Source of the DNA: Thalassolituus sp. UBA674
GTDB lineage: Bacteria > Pseudomonadota > Gammaproteobacteria > Pseudomonadales > Oceanobacteraceae
Assembly (NCBI GenBank): GCA_002298335.1
Contig: DBNK01000022.1
Coordinates: 1 to 64,000 of the forward strand
DNA: 64,000 nt
Reading direction: 5' to 3'
Position 1 is the stretch's first letter. Every line of letters begins with the position of its first letter. Made by a program: the position numbers and the translations under genes. The notes under the pieces were generated by a model. That model was not told the origin of the DNA, did not search any database, and saw only the letters and a list, made by a program, of their open reading frames with translations. Positions 1 to 8,598 of this stretch are shown here, one piece after another.

Positions 1-158
1 CCTCTTGTTTTCCTTAGCTTTTTCGTACTTCTCAGAAGCACTCACCGCGTCAGGAGGTGCGCATTATAGAGATCCGCCCGACGCCGTCAACACCCTTGTG
101 CGAATATTTTTTCTCTGGCTATTTCCTGATCAGAACAGAAGTTCTTTTAAGGGGGCTT

Positions 159-764
159 TCAGAGGGTCTTTCGCTTCAGCCGCCAGCTTCTGCTGAGCAG
201 CAGTGCGACTGAAACTGAAGTGTAGAGCACGGGTTCTGACCAGTCTGCTCTGATTTGTAACAGATAGTGAGCGGATGCAAACAGAACCGCCGGATAGATC
301 AGCCAGTGGAGTTTTTTCCAGTTGCGTTTGAGCCTGCGCTGCCAGCCACGCGTTGAGGTAACCGCCAGCGGCAGAAGCAGCAGCCAGGCAAGGGAGCCCA
401 GTAAGAGATAGGGACGCTCAATGATTTCACGCCCGAGATCTCCCCAGTGCCATTCCAGCAGAAAGGCAAAATAGGCGAGTCCGTGCAGGGTTACATAAAA
501 GAACGAAAAAAGTCCCAGCATACGCCGGTGCGCCATCAGCCAGGGCCACCTCAGGTAGTGAACCAGAGGTGAAACCGCCAGTGTCATGAGCAGAAAGTTG
601 AAGGCCCAGGTACCGGTAAAGTGGACGATGGCTTTACCCGGTTCCGGACCCAGCAGATCCCACTCGCCACTCTGCACCCGTACAACCGCCTGCAGCAGAT
701 ACAGAAACGGCAGCAGGGCCAGAAGGAAAATCAGCCAGCGGCGTGGCGTGGCACTCAGTTTCAC
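159..764 (-). CDS. msrQ: MsrQ, heme membrane subunit of the MsrPQ methionine sulfoxide reductase
   Basis: This 201-residue integral membrane protein matches the MsrQ (YedZ) family. It has about six hydrophobic segments and His residues within them, for example in HRRMLG, TLHGLAYF, KLHWLIYP and SAHYLL, which in the family bind heme. MsrQ passes quinol-pool electrons to periplasmic MsrP, which repairs oxidised methionine in envelope proteins. The gene starts four bases after the msrP stop on the same strand, so the two are almost certainly one operon. Length is normal for the family. Bases 1-158 downstream hold no gene that I can support. Confidence 0.95.
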   Translation of the reverse strand: MKLSATPRRWLIFLLALLPFLYLLQAVVRVQSGEWDLLGPEPGKAIVHFTGTWAFNFLLMTLAVSPLVHYLRWPWLMAHRRMLGLFSFFYVTLHGLAYFAFLLEWHWGDLGREIIERPYLLLGSLAWLLLLPLAVTSTRGWQRRLKRNWKKLHWLIYPAVLFASAHYLLQIRADWSEPVLYTSVSVALLLSRSWRLKRKTL

Positions 765-768
765 GCTG

Positions 769-1770
769 TCAGTACCACTTCCTCAGATCCATTCCGGAAT
801 ACAGACTGGCCACCTCTTCGGCGTAGCCATTGAACATCTGAGTATCAATGCGGTTGCTGCCAAACAGCGCCCCCGGCAGACGCCGCTCACTGGCCTGGCT
901 CCAACGCGGGTGATCAACATCCGGATTCACGTTGGCGTAAAAACCATATTCATGGGGTGCGATCTGATTCCAGGAGGTTTCCGGCATCGTTTCAGTAAAG
1001 TTGATGGCGACGATGGATTTGATGCTTTTGAAGCCGTACTTCCACGGGACGACTAAGCGCAGTGGCGCACCGTTCTGATTGGGCAGAACATCGCCGTACA
1101 TACCGACGGCCATCAGGGTCAGAGGGTGCGTGGCTTCATCCATGCGCAACCCTTCGCGGTACGGCCAGCGGATGGTTGAGAACACGGAGCGCTGCCCCGG
1201 CATTTCTTTAGGCCGCTCAGCCGTAATGAACTCGACGTATTTGGCGGAAGACAACGGCTTGAAGCGCGCGATCAGTTCAGACAGAGAGAAGCCGATCCAG
1301 GGAATCACCATCGACCAGGCCTCGACACAGCGCAACCGGTAGATGCGCTCCTCCAGATTGACGCCTTTGAGAATATCTTCCAGCGCAAAGGTGCCCTTGA
1401 CCTCGCACTCGCCACCAATAGTGACATTCCAGGGATCTGTGGTGAAATCGCCGGCGTGACGGGACGGGTCCGATTTGGACATGCCGAATTCGTAGAAGTT
1501 ATTGTACGTACTGGCGGCACTGTAGGGCGCTGGTTTTTCAGACTGACCATAAGCCGTCGTGGATGCGGCAGCGACTTTACGCTCCAGCCAATCCGGGCCC
1601 GACGGGGTTGCCGAACCGCCTTCCGGCTGAACCAGAGCATGCGCACCAGTGGCACTGAGGCCTGCCGCCAACGCGGCTCCGCCCTGCATGAAATGACGCC
1701 GGTTCAGGTAGATATCCTTCGGCGTAATCTCAGACGGCGCAATTTTATTGGGGGTTCGGAAACGTTTCAT
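769..1770 (-). CDS. msrP: MsrP, periplasmic molybdopterin methionine sulfoxide reductase
   Basis: This 333-residue protein is the catalytic subunit of the MsrPQ repair system and belongs to the YedY sulfite-oxidase-like molybdoenzymes. A twin-arginine motif, NRRHFMQGG, lies at residues 23-31, followed by a hydrophobic stretch and an AHA cleavage region, so the folded enzyme is exported by Tat. The molybdenum-ligand cysteine is expected in RLRCVEAW (Cys148). It reduces methionine sulfoxide in periplasmic proteins using electrons from MsrQ, whose gene follows directly. The msrPQ genes next to pssA and ilvC resemble the order I recall from Pseudomonas. Confidence 0.95.
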   Translation of the reverse strand: MKRFRTPNKIAPSEITPKDIYLNRRHFMQGGAALAAGLSATGAHALVQPEGGSATPSGPDWLERKVAAASTTAYGQSEKPAPYSAASTYNNFYEFGMSKSDPSRHAGDFTTDPWNVTIGGECEVKGTFALEDILKGVNLEERIYRLRCVEAWSMVIPWIGFSLSELIARFKPLSSAKYVEFITAERPKEMPGQRSVFSTIRWPYREGLRMDEATHPLTLMAVGMYGDVLPNQNGAPLRLVVPWKYGFKSIKSIVAINFTETMPETSWNQIAPHEYGFYANVNPDVDHPRWSQASERRLPGALFGSNRIDTQMFNGYAEEVASLYSGMDLRKWY

Positions 1771-1870
1771 CAGTCACTGCCTCTGTGACAGGTCCATACA
1801 GGACCGGTTAATAACACAGGCAGTGGACAGCAGCGTGTGAAGAAGATTCCGCCAGCTGCTGAAAGTCAGA

Positions 1871-2662
1871 TCAACTGCGCTGCTTGTACCTTTGCCATCC
1901 TTCATTCACCGGACCAGAAAGCGCATAGAGGGTAAAGACCCCCAGCAGAACTTTCGCCGGATCAATAGACACTACGACAAACACCATAACCACCGCGAGC
2001 ATAGCCACGAACGGCACTTTGCCACGCAGATCCAGGCCCTTGAAGCTGTGATAACGGAAGTTACTGACCATCAGCAGACCAGCAGCCGGCACCACCAGCG
2101 CCATCCACCAGGCCACATCTGGTCCGGGGACCGAGCTGTCACTGAAGACCCAGACATTGGCTGCGACAATGGCTGCCGCTGAAGGGCTGGCCAGCCCCGT
2201 AAAAAAGTTCTTATCTGATGTGGTCAGCTGCGTATTGAAACGGGCCAGACGCAGAGCTGCACCGGCACAATAGATAAAGGCGCAGACCCAACCCACCTTA
2301 CCGAGGCTCTGCAGGGCCCAGCTGAAGGCCACCAGCGCCGGAGCGACACCAAAGGACACCATATCGGCGAGGCTATCGTATTCTGCGCCAAAGTCACTCT
2401 GGGTATTGGTCAGACGCGCGACACGGCCATCCAGACCATCCATCACCATAGCAACAAAAATCGCAATCGCCGCATTATCAAAATGACCGTTCATACCGGC
2501 CACTACGGCATAAAAACCGGAGAAAAGCGCAGCCGTGGTGAACAGATTCGGCAGCAGATAGATACCCTTGCGGTCACGGCGGGTGACCAGAGGGACCTTC
2601 ATCGGTTCATGCTCTTCTGTCTGGGTTCCGGAACCGGAGGAACCGGATTCATCCTTACTCAT
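1871..2662 (-). CDS. pssA: CDP-diacylglycerol--serine O-phosphatidyltransferase
   Basis: This membrane enzyme makes phosphatidylserine from CDP-diacylglycerol and L-serine, the first step towards phosphatidylethanolamine. The CDP-alcohol phosphatidyltransferase signature is complete: DGRVAR, eight residues, then G, three residues, D, three residues, D (ending YDSLAD). Several hydrophobic segments follow. I start it at the ATG at 2662 (MSKDESG, 263 residues). The reading frame stays open further upstream, but the extra 69 residues are Cys/Arg/Ser-rich and unlike the family. The short acidic, Ser/Gly-rich N-terminus before the conserved core is unusual. The gene lies 82 bp downstream of ilvY on the same strand. 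Confidence 0.93.
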   Translation of the reverse strand: MSKDESGSSGSGTQTEEHEPMKVPLVTRRDRKGIYLLPNLFTTAALFSGFYAVVAGMNGHFDNAAIAIFVAMVMDGLDGRVARLTNTQSDFGAEYDSLADMVSFGVAPALVAFSWALQSLGKVGWVCAFIYCAGAALRLARFNTQLTTSDKNFFTGLASPSAAAIVAANVWVFSDSSVPGPDVAWWMALVVPAAGLLMVSNFRYHSFKGLDLRGKVPFVAMLAVVMVFVVVSIDPAKVLLGVFTLYALSGPVNEGWQRYKQRS

Positions 2663-2744
2663 GGCATTGCTCTTAAGCGTTTTCGGGTGACATATTATGA
2701 GGGAAAGCCAACCTGATCGCCATCCTGCCCTCCCTGATCTGCAA

Positions 2745-3620
2745 TCAGAACACCGCGGTCTGCCATAAAGCCTGCAGGACAGGATCACTGATGCGCTGAG
2801 TCTGAGCACACAAACCAATGGCAAAGGGCTCCAGCTCAGGCTGCACCGACAGTACCCGCACCCGGCCAAGCAAGGGGCTGTTTTTCAGCACCAGCTCGGG
2901 CACCACACCGACCCCGACCCCCAGTGCCACCATACTGACGATGGCCTCGTTACCGGAGACCTGGGCGTAAATGGACGGCTTAAGACCCTGCGCGGCAAAC
3001 CACTGGTCGACCCTGGAACGGGCGAGCCCGCTTTCTGACAGCACCATGGGCACCTGATTCCAGCGGATCTCCGCCCGGCTCAGCTCAGGCACAGTGCCGG
3101 TAACACGTGGCGCAATAAATAACAGAGGCGAACTGGCCATAGCCCGGAAGGTTAACCCAGCCGGTAACTGCTCCGGGCGGGCTGCGATTACCACGTCAGC
3201 CTCACCGGACTCAGCACGGGGAATCGACTCCGCCGCATCGCCGGTATGTACACGCAGATCGACTTTGGGGTAACGCTCGCGGAAACGCGTCAGCAGATCG
3301 GCCAGAAAGGAGTAGCTGGCTGTGACCGAGCAATAAAGGGTCAGCGAACCTTCCATATCACTGACGTCAGCATTCACTGCGGATCGCAGCGACTCCCACG
3401 CCGCCAGCGTCTGCTCCGCATGCTGACGGAACAATTCACCGGCAGGCGTCAGAGTCAGTGCGCCGGGGTCACGCTTGAACAGCAGCGCACCCGCTTCTTC
3501 TTCCATACGCGCAATCCGACGGCTGAGCGTCGACGCACTCATATGCAATTGCTGGCCCGCCCGGTTCAGGTTCTGAGCCGCGACCACACTGAGGAAAACC
3601 CGTAAGTCTTTGTATTCCAT
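2745..3620 (-). CDS. ilvY: IlvY, LysR-type activator of ilvC
   Basis: This is a 291-residue LysR-family regulator. The N-terminal winged helix-turn-helix (about residues 3-60) includes QQLHMSASTLSRRIARME, and a substrate-binding-like effector domain follows from about residue 90. In enterobacteria IlvY activates divergent ilvC in response to acetolactate and acetohydroxybutyrate. The assignment rests on sequence resemblance and on its position, divergent from ilvC with an LysR-type operator between them. It also lies directly upstream of pssA on the same strand. Confidence 0.9.
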   Translation of the reverse strand: MEYKDLRVFLSVVAAQNLNRAGQQLHMSASTLSRRIARMEEEAGALLFKRDPGALTLTPAGELFRQHAEQTLAAWESLRSAVNADVSDMEGSLTLYCSVTASYSFLADLLTRFRERYPKVDLRVHTGDAAESIPRAESGEADVVIAARPEQLPAGLTFRAMASSPLLFIAPRVTGTVPELSRAEIRWNQVPMVLSESGLARSRVDQWFAAQGLKPSIYAQVSGNEAIVSMVALGVGVGVVPELVLKNSPLLGRVRVLSVQPELEPFAIGLCAQTQRISDPVLQALWQTAVF

Positions 3621-3646
3621 CGATTAAAATCTGACCAGTACCACCA

Positions 3647-3661
3647 TTGCATATATTGCAA
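3647..3661. promoter_or_regulatory. Candidate IlvY operator
   Basis: TTGCA-TATAT-TGCAA is an interrupted perfect dyad with the T-N11-A form of LysR-family recognition sites. It lies 27 bp outside the ilvY start. Its centre (3654) falls about 65 bp upstream of the start point expected from the -10 box at 3707-3712, the usual place for an LysR activator's recognition half. Confidence 0.75.
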
Positions 3662-3683
3662 CACACACCCGCAAATTTAGCAT

Positions 3684-3712
3684 TTTACGCAACGGGCGTC
3701 TTCCCCTATCAT
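3684..3712 (+). promoter_or_regulatory. Predicted sigma-70 promoter of ilvC
   Basis: A TTTACG -35 box (3684-3689) and a TATCAT -10 box (3707-3712) are separated by exactly 17 bp and follow the candidate IlvY operator. Transcription from here would give ilvC a leader of about 300 nt that contains the palindromic repeat at 3881-4004. Confidence 0.6.
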
Positions 3713-3880
3713 GCCCGCGATTTCACAATAAGTGCAGGCAATATACCGACCTGCGCAGAACACACACGTAAGAAAGCGCCGTAGTGGGAACCACCTGAAA
3801 ACAGGCTGGGAAAACCCCACTCAGGTAAGAAAAATCAGGGAAAAGCTGAAATCGGCTCCTTTCCAACATCAATGACTAAT

Positions 3881-4004
3881 TTGAAGCGTTACCGAGGCAG
3901 TCAGAGCAAGGCAAAAATCCTTTCCGCAAGCGGAGTTTACCGGGTGTAAATGAGCATTGCGGAAAGGGTTTTTAACACCGCTCTGGCCACGCAGGTAGCT
4001 TCAA
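3881..4004 (+). repeat. Dispersed palindromic repeat, copy A (ilvC leader)
   Basis: This is a 124 bp imperfect palindrome bounded by TTGAAGC and GCTTCAA. Nested arms include AATCCTTTCCGCAAGCGGAG on the left, answered on the right by GAGCATTGCGGAAAGGGTTT. The tip is GTTTAC-CGGGT-GTAAAT. Two relatives lie at 8484-8596 (same orientation) and 58848-58965 (opposite). This copy ends 16 bp before the ilvC start, so it would be transcribed as a long hairpin in the ilvC leader. Confidence 0.85.
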
Positions 4005-4020
4005 CACAAGAGGAAAAATC

Positions 4021-5511
4021 ATGGGTCAGAATTATTTTAACACTCTGAATCTCCAGCAGAAGCTGGATCAACTCGGCCGCTGCCGCTTCATGGACCGTTC
4101 AGAATTCGCGTCTGAAGCTGAATTCCTGAAAGGCAAAAAGGTTGTGATCGTGGGCTGTGGTGCTCAGGGTCTGAACCAGGGCATGAACATGCGTGACTCC
4201 GGTCTGGACGTGTCTTACACCCTGCGCGCTGAAGCCATTGCTGAGAAGCGTCAGTCCTGGAAGAACGCCACTGAAAACGGCTTCAACGTCGGTACTTACG
4301 AAGAGCTGATCCCGACTGCGGATCTGGTGATGAACCTGACTCCGGACAAGCAGCACACCGCGGTTGTTACTGCGGTTATGCCCCTGATGAAAGAAGGCGC
4401 GTGTCTGGGTTACTCCCACGGCTTCAACATTGTTGAAGAAGGCATGCAGATCCGTCCTGACCTGACTGTGGTTATGGTTGCACCTAAGTGCCCGGGTTCT
4501 GAAGTCCGTGAAGAATACAAGCGTGGTTTCGGTGTACCGACTCTGATCGCTGTTCACCCGGAAAACGACCCTAAAGGCGAAGGCTGGGACATCGCCAAAG
4601 CATGGGCTGCTGCCACTGGCGGTCACCGCGCTGGCTGTCTGGAATCGTCTTTCGTTGCCGAAGTTAAGTCTGACCTGATGGGCGAACAGACCATTCTGTG
4701 CGGCATGCTGCAGACTGGCGCCATCCTCGGTTTCGAGAAAATGGTTGAAGACGGTATCGACGAAGGTTACGCCGCCAAACTGATCCAGTACGGCTGGGAA
4801 ACTGTGACCGAAGCGCTGAAGTACGGCGGTATCACCAACATGATGGACCGTCTGTCTAACCCGGCGAAAATCGTTGCGTTCGACATGGCTGAAGACCTGA
4901 AAGAACTGATGCGCCCGCTGTTCCGTAAGCATCAGGCAGACATCATGGAAGGCGAATTCTCCCGCACCATGATGGAAGACTGGGCCAACAACGACGCCAA
5001 CCTGCTGAAATGGCGTGAAGAAACCGCAGAAACCGGTTTCGAGCGCGCTCCGGCTTCTGACGTTGAAATCGGTGAACAGGAATACTTCGACCACGGCATC
5101 ATGCTGGTTGCCATGATCAAAGCCGGTGTTGAGCTGGCGTTCGAATCCATGGTTGAAAGCGGCATCGTTGAAGAGTCTGCGTACTACGAGTCTCTGCACG
5201 AAACGCCACTGATCGCCAACACCATCGCCCGTCGTAAGCTGTACGAGATGAACGTGGTGATCTCTGACACTGCGGAATACGGCAACTACCTGTTCTCTCA
5301 CGCTGCGGTACCTCTGCTGCGCGAGAAGTTCATGCCGCACATCAGCACTGACGTGATCGGTAAAGGCCTGAAACTGAAGTCTACTTCTGTCGACAACGCC
5401 CGTCTGATCGAAGTGAACGACGCCATCCGTAACCACCCGGTTGAGTGGGTTGGTCAGGAACTGCGCGGTTACATGACCGACATGAAGCGTATCGTTGAAG
5501 CGTCTGCATAA
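4021..5511 (+). CDS. ilvC: Ketol-acid reductoisomerase, long class II form
   Basis: IlvC converts acetolactate or acetohydroxybutyrate to dihydroxy acids with NADPH and magnesium, the second common step of branched-chain amino acid synthesis. The 496-residue length is that of the long, duplicated-domain form found in enterobacteria rather than the ~330-residue form. The Rossmann motif VVIVGCGAQGLNQG lies at about residues 41-54. An AGG-type ribosome site precedes the ATG. The gene is divergent from ilvY and ends at a strong terminator. Codon choice looks strongly biased, as expected for a highly expressed gene. Confidence 0.98.
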   Translation: MGQNYFNTLNLQQKLDQLGRCRFMDRSEFASEAEFLKGKKVVIVGCGAQGLNQGMNMRDSGLDVSYTLRAEAIAEKRQSWKNATENGFNVGTYEELIPTADLVMNLTPDKQHTAVVTAVMPLMKEGACLGYSHGFNIVEEGMQIRPDLTVVMVAPKCPGSEVREEYKRGFGVPTLIAVHPENDPKGEGWDIAKAWAAATGGHRAGCLESSFVAEVKSDLMGEQTILCGMLQTGAILGFEKMVEDGIDEGYAAKLIQYGWETVTEALKYGGITNMMDRLSNPAKIVAFDMAEDLKELMRPLFRKHQADIMEGEFSRTMMEDWANNDANLLKWREETAETGFERAPASDVEIGEQEYFDHGIMLVAMIKAGVELAFESMVESGIVEESAYYESLHETPLIANTIARRKLYEMNVVISDTAEYGNYLFSHAAVPLLREKFMPHISTDVIGKGLKLKSTSVDNARLIEVNDAIRNHPVEWVGQELRGYMTDMKRIVEASA

Positions 5512-5535
5512 GACCGGCTTTTAACGCTCAATAAG

Positions 5536-5574
5536 AAGCCCCGCCTGTCAGTTACAGAGCGGGGCTTTTTTTAT
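5536..5574 (+). terminator. Rho-independent terminator of ilvC
   Basis: AAGCCCCGC and GCGGGGCTT form a perfect 9 bp stem around a 14 nt loop and are followed by a run of T. It lies 24 bp after the ilvC stop codon. Confidence 0.93.
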
Positions 5575-5859
5575 TACAAACAGCGTGTCACAGACCGTTA
5601 CCTGTCTTTGTAACCGGCCTGCTATTTCCTGCCTATTTCGCACCTGACAGTTTCACTCCCCCTTAATAGCGTCATGAATCTGCCCGGATCACTCCGGAAT
5701 CCGTTCATAACAATGGCGGTTTTATCCGGCCTGTTACGAACGCTTACAGTGCTTAACAACACGCCACACAGAGGTCCGTAAGGCTTACAGTATTCTCAGA
5801 ACGGTAACGGCAGAATAACCCTGCAACCTTTGAACTGCTCACTCACAAAGGCAACCGCT

Positions 5860-7677
5860 GTGGCACCTCTTCTTCTGCAGGACAGTCTGAACGCTTTGCT
5901 CAACAGTCAGGCCATACTGACGGTTTTCCAACCGATCGTTGATCTCAACCAGCGCAGCGCCCTCGGCTTTGAAGCCCTGACCCGGGGCGAACCCGGTAAT
6001 CTGCTGCAGCGCCCGGACATGATGTTTGATACCGCCTTCCGCTGTCAGCGCTTGTCGGATCTTGAACAACTGTGCCTGTCTTCAGCACTGAAAACCTTCC
6101 GTGAGCAGGACAGCGACGCTCTGCTGTTTATCAACATCTGTCCGGAAAGCATGATCCAGAAACCGGCCATGCTGAACGACACCGTGCGCATTCTGCGTGA
6201 ATCCGGTATCCGCCCGGAGCAGCTGGTGCTGGAGATCTCCGAACGCTTCCCGGTGGATAACACCGCCGAGCTGCAGCAGGCCCTGGTGCAGTACAAAGAA
6301 GAAGGCTTTGCCATTGCCATTGATGATCTGGGCAGCGGTTATTCCGGCCTCAAACTCTGGTCAGATATCCATCCGGACTATGTGAAAATCGACCGCCACT
6401 TTATCCATCAGGTCGATCAGGACCCGGTCAAGCAGGCCTTTGTCAGCTCTGTAGTGCGTCTGTGTGACCAGCTGCGCTGTAAGGTGATTGCCGAGGGCAT
6501 CGAAACCGAATCCGAACTGGCCACCCTGCGCAGCATGGGCATTCATCTGGCCCAGGGCTACCTGCTCGGCCAGCCACGCCCCAAGCTGTCGTTCACGGTA
6601 CCCAATATCTGTCGTGCCCCAACCGACACAACCCAGCGCGGCGGGCTTGAACGCCCGGTCGGCGATCTGTGTCAGCCGCTGATGTGCATCCGCCCGTCCA
6701 CCAGCATGCTGGATGTGGACCGGCTGTTTACCGAAATCCCCGGCCTGACGTCCCTGCCCGTGGTGGAAGACGATATTCCGCTCGGACTGATCCGCCGCCA
6801 CACCCTGCTGGAGTGTTTTTCCCGTCCTTACGGTCGTGCCCTGTATGAAAAACGCAGTGTCGGTGAGTTCATCCAGAACGACTCACTGATCGTCGATGCC
6901 GCACTGAGCATCGGCATGGTCAGCAAGCGCATCACAGATTCTGAACAGGTGGATCTGATGCAGCCCATCATCATCACCCACAACGGCCATTATCAGGGCA
7001 TCGTGGAAACCCGTACCCTGCTGCGGCACATCACGGATGCCCAGATTCAGACCGCGCGTTACGCTAACCCGCTGACTCTCTTGCCGGGTAACGTGCTGAT
7101 TGATGAGCACATTGAGCAGCTGATCCGCGAACAGAAAGAATTTCAGCTGTTGTATCTCGACCTCAACCACTTCAAACCCTACAACGACCTGTACGGTTAC
7201 CGTCAGGGCGACGCCGTGCTGAAGGCACTGGGGAATATCCTGCAGCAGGAAGCGTCAGACCATCACTTTATCGGCCACATCGGTGGGGATGACTTCGTGA
7301 TTGTGGCGCAGGAGCCGGATGCTACCGTGCTGTGTCAGCGTATTCTCGGCAACTTCCTGTCGCGCTCCGACGACTTCCATCACCCGGACGATATTGCCCG
7401 CGGTTACCTCAGCATTGCAGACCGCGAAGGTAAACAGAACTTCGTTCCTCTGCTGGGTCTGGCCATTGGTGTTGTGCCGTCATCACTGATCGCCGGTCAG
7501 GGCGGGGAAGAGCTGGCCAAACTGGCGGCGCAGGCGAAGAAGCTGGCCAAACAGCGCCCGGGCAGTCACTGGCACTGCCTTGAGGTGGGCCCAGATCAGC
7601 CGAGCCTGGCGCTTGTGGGGGGTTCCGTAGGCAGCTCAGTGCATGAATTTGAACGACGCGCTCAGCGTAGTGCCTGA
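5860..7677 (+). CDS. EAL-CBS-GGDEF cyclic-di-GMP protein
   Basis: This is a 605-residue cytoplasmic protein. An N-terminal EAL phosphodiesterase domain spans about residues 10-245, with FEALTR, the Asn of INICPES, LEISER, IDDLGSG, KIDR, AEGIETE and QGYLLGQ all present, so it is likely active. A CBS pair (about 260-400) could bind an adenine nucleotide. The C-terminal GGDEF domain (from about 425) has GGDDF in place of GGDEF/GGEEF at about residues 475-479, so cyclase activity is doubtful and a GTP-binding regulatory role is possible. I chose the GTG at 5860 because AAAGG sits 8 bp before it; a TTG at 5830 is also in frame. It appears monocistronic. Confidence 0.85.
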   Translation: MAPLLLQDSLNALLNSQAILTVFQPIVDLNQRSALGFEALTRGEPGNLLQRPDMMFDTAFRCQRLSDLEQLCLSSALKTFREQDSDALLFINICPESMIQKPAMLNDTVRILRESGIRPEQLVLEISERFPVDNTAELQQALVQYKEEGFAIAIDDLGSGYSGLKLWSDIHPDYVKIDRHFIHQVDQDPVKQAFVSSVVRLCDQLRCKVIAEGIETESELATLRSMGIHLAQGYLLGQPRPKLSFTVPNICRAPTDTTQRGGLERPVGDLCQPLMCIRPSTSMLDVDRLFTEIPGLTSLPVVEDDIPLGLIRRHTLLECFSRPYGRALYEKRSVGEFIQNDSLIVDAALSIGMVSKRITDSEQVDLMQPIIITHNGHYQGIVETRTLLRHITDAQIQTARYANPLTLLPGNVLIDEHIEQLIREQKEFQLLYLDLNHFKPYNDLYGYRQGDAVLKALGNILQQEASDHHFIGHIGGDDFVIVAQEPDATVLCQRILGNFLSRSDDFHHPDDIARGYLSIADREGKQNFVPLLGLAIGVVPSSLIAGQGGEELAKLAAQAKKLAKQRPGSHWHCLEVGPDQPSLALVGGSVGSSVHEFERRAQRSA

Positions 7678-7704
7678 CCGGCTTGCAAGACAAATGGCAG
7701 ACAT

Positions 7705-7733
7705 AAAAAAGCCCCGCTGAGCGGGGCTTTTTT
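7705..7733. terminator. Bidirectional rho-independent terminator
   Basis: GCCCCGC-TGA-GCGGGGC has A-tracts on the left and T-tracts on the right, so it can serve both the EAL-CBS-GGDEF gene and the converging carbonic anhydrase gene. Confidence 0.93.
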
Positions 7734-7745
7734 ATAGAATCGTGC

Positions 7746-8408
7746 TTATTCGGTCATAGACTCAATCTCTTCCGCGTACTGCTCTTCAAAACTGCGGAAC
7801 TGGGTGCTGTTGCTGTCACAGCAGGTGATGTCACCGGATTTGATGTGATACACCCAGCCATGAATCTGGATCTTGCCCGTCGCCAGCTTGGCAGCCACCA
7901 CAGGGTGGGTGCGGATGTGCTGCACCTGCTGCAGAACGTTCTCTTCAATGGCTTCGTTCAGGTGCTCTGCACCTAAACACTGATCGGACGGAATGTCGTT
8001 TCGTTCCCGTACAATTTCCATCGCTGAACGGCAGTGACCCAGCCATTCCTTAACGTGTGGCAGACCTTTCAGCTGGGTCATATCCAGCGCACCTTTGATC
8101 GCGCCACAATCGGTATGGCCACAGATGATGATATGACGCACCTTGAGCACAGCTACTGCATACTCAATGGACGCTGTCATACCGCCGGTTTCATTGCTGT
8201 GCGGCGGGATGATATTGCCCGCGTTGCGGCAGATAAACAGGTCACCCGGGTTGGAGCCGGTCAGCAGACTCGGATCGATACGGGAATCGGAACAGGTGAC
8301 GAACAGGATGTCCGGGTTCTGACCGTCCGCCAGAGTGCCAAACAGATCTTTGTGCTCCGGAAACACATTCCTGCGGAAATTCAGTACGCCTTTTACGACC
8401 TTATCCAC
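7746..8408 (-). CDS. can: Beta-class carbonic anhydrase
   Basis: The enzyme interconverts carbon dioxide and bicarbonate. The zinc site is clear: CSDSR supplies Cys and Asp, and HTDCGAI supplies the second His and Cys. The beta-CA fold is complete. I start at the GTG at 8408 (220 residues) because AGGTG lies 5 bp upstream; an in-frame GTG at 8453 would add 15 residues without a clear ribosome site. The bicarbonate-consuming pyruvate carboxylase genes lie just upstream on the same strand, separated by a palindromic repeat. A metabolic link is reasonable but inferred. Confidence 0.92.
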   Translation of the reverse strand: MDKVVKGVLNFRRNVFPEHKDLFGTLADGQNPDILFVTCSDSRIDPSLLTGSNPGDLFICRNAGNIIPPHSNETGGMTASIEYAVAVLKVRHIIICGHTDCGAIKGALDMTQLKGLPHVKEWLGHCRSAMEIVRERNDIPSDQCLGAEHLNEAIEENVLQQVQHIRTHPVVAAKLATGKIQIHGWVYHIKSGDITCCDSNSTQFRSFEEQYAEEIESMTE

Positions 8409-8483
8409 TGTAACACCTCGTTGTGTAAATCGTTCAGGTAGCTCTTGTATCACAAAGAGCCACGCTCATCTCAAACTTTCAAT

Positions 8484-8596
8484 TTCATGGTTGAGGACGC
8501 TGAGACAGGGCAAAATCCTCAAAAAAGCGCAGTTTACCGGGTGTAAATGAGCATTTTGAGAGGATTTTCAACACAGCATCAGCAACCCAGAATGAA
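8484..8596 (+). repeat. Dispersed palindromic repeat, copy B
   Basis: This 113 bp imperfect palindrome runs from TTCAT to ATGAA. AATCCTCAAAA pairs with TTTTGAGAGGATT, and the tip GTTTAC-CGGGT-GTAAAT is identical to that of copy A. It fills the gap between the pycB stop and the carbonic anhydrase start, both on the minus strand. It may act as a processing or termination hairpin between them. Confidence 0.85.
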
Positions 8597-8598
8597 CT

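Noticed and set aside
4099..5436. A long open frame antisense to ilvC (445 codons)
   Set aside because: It exists because ilvC has strongly biased codons; the translation is rich in His, Val and Phe in a shadow pattern and has no ribosome site or family resemblance.
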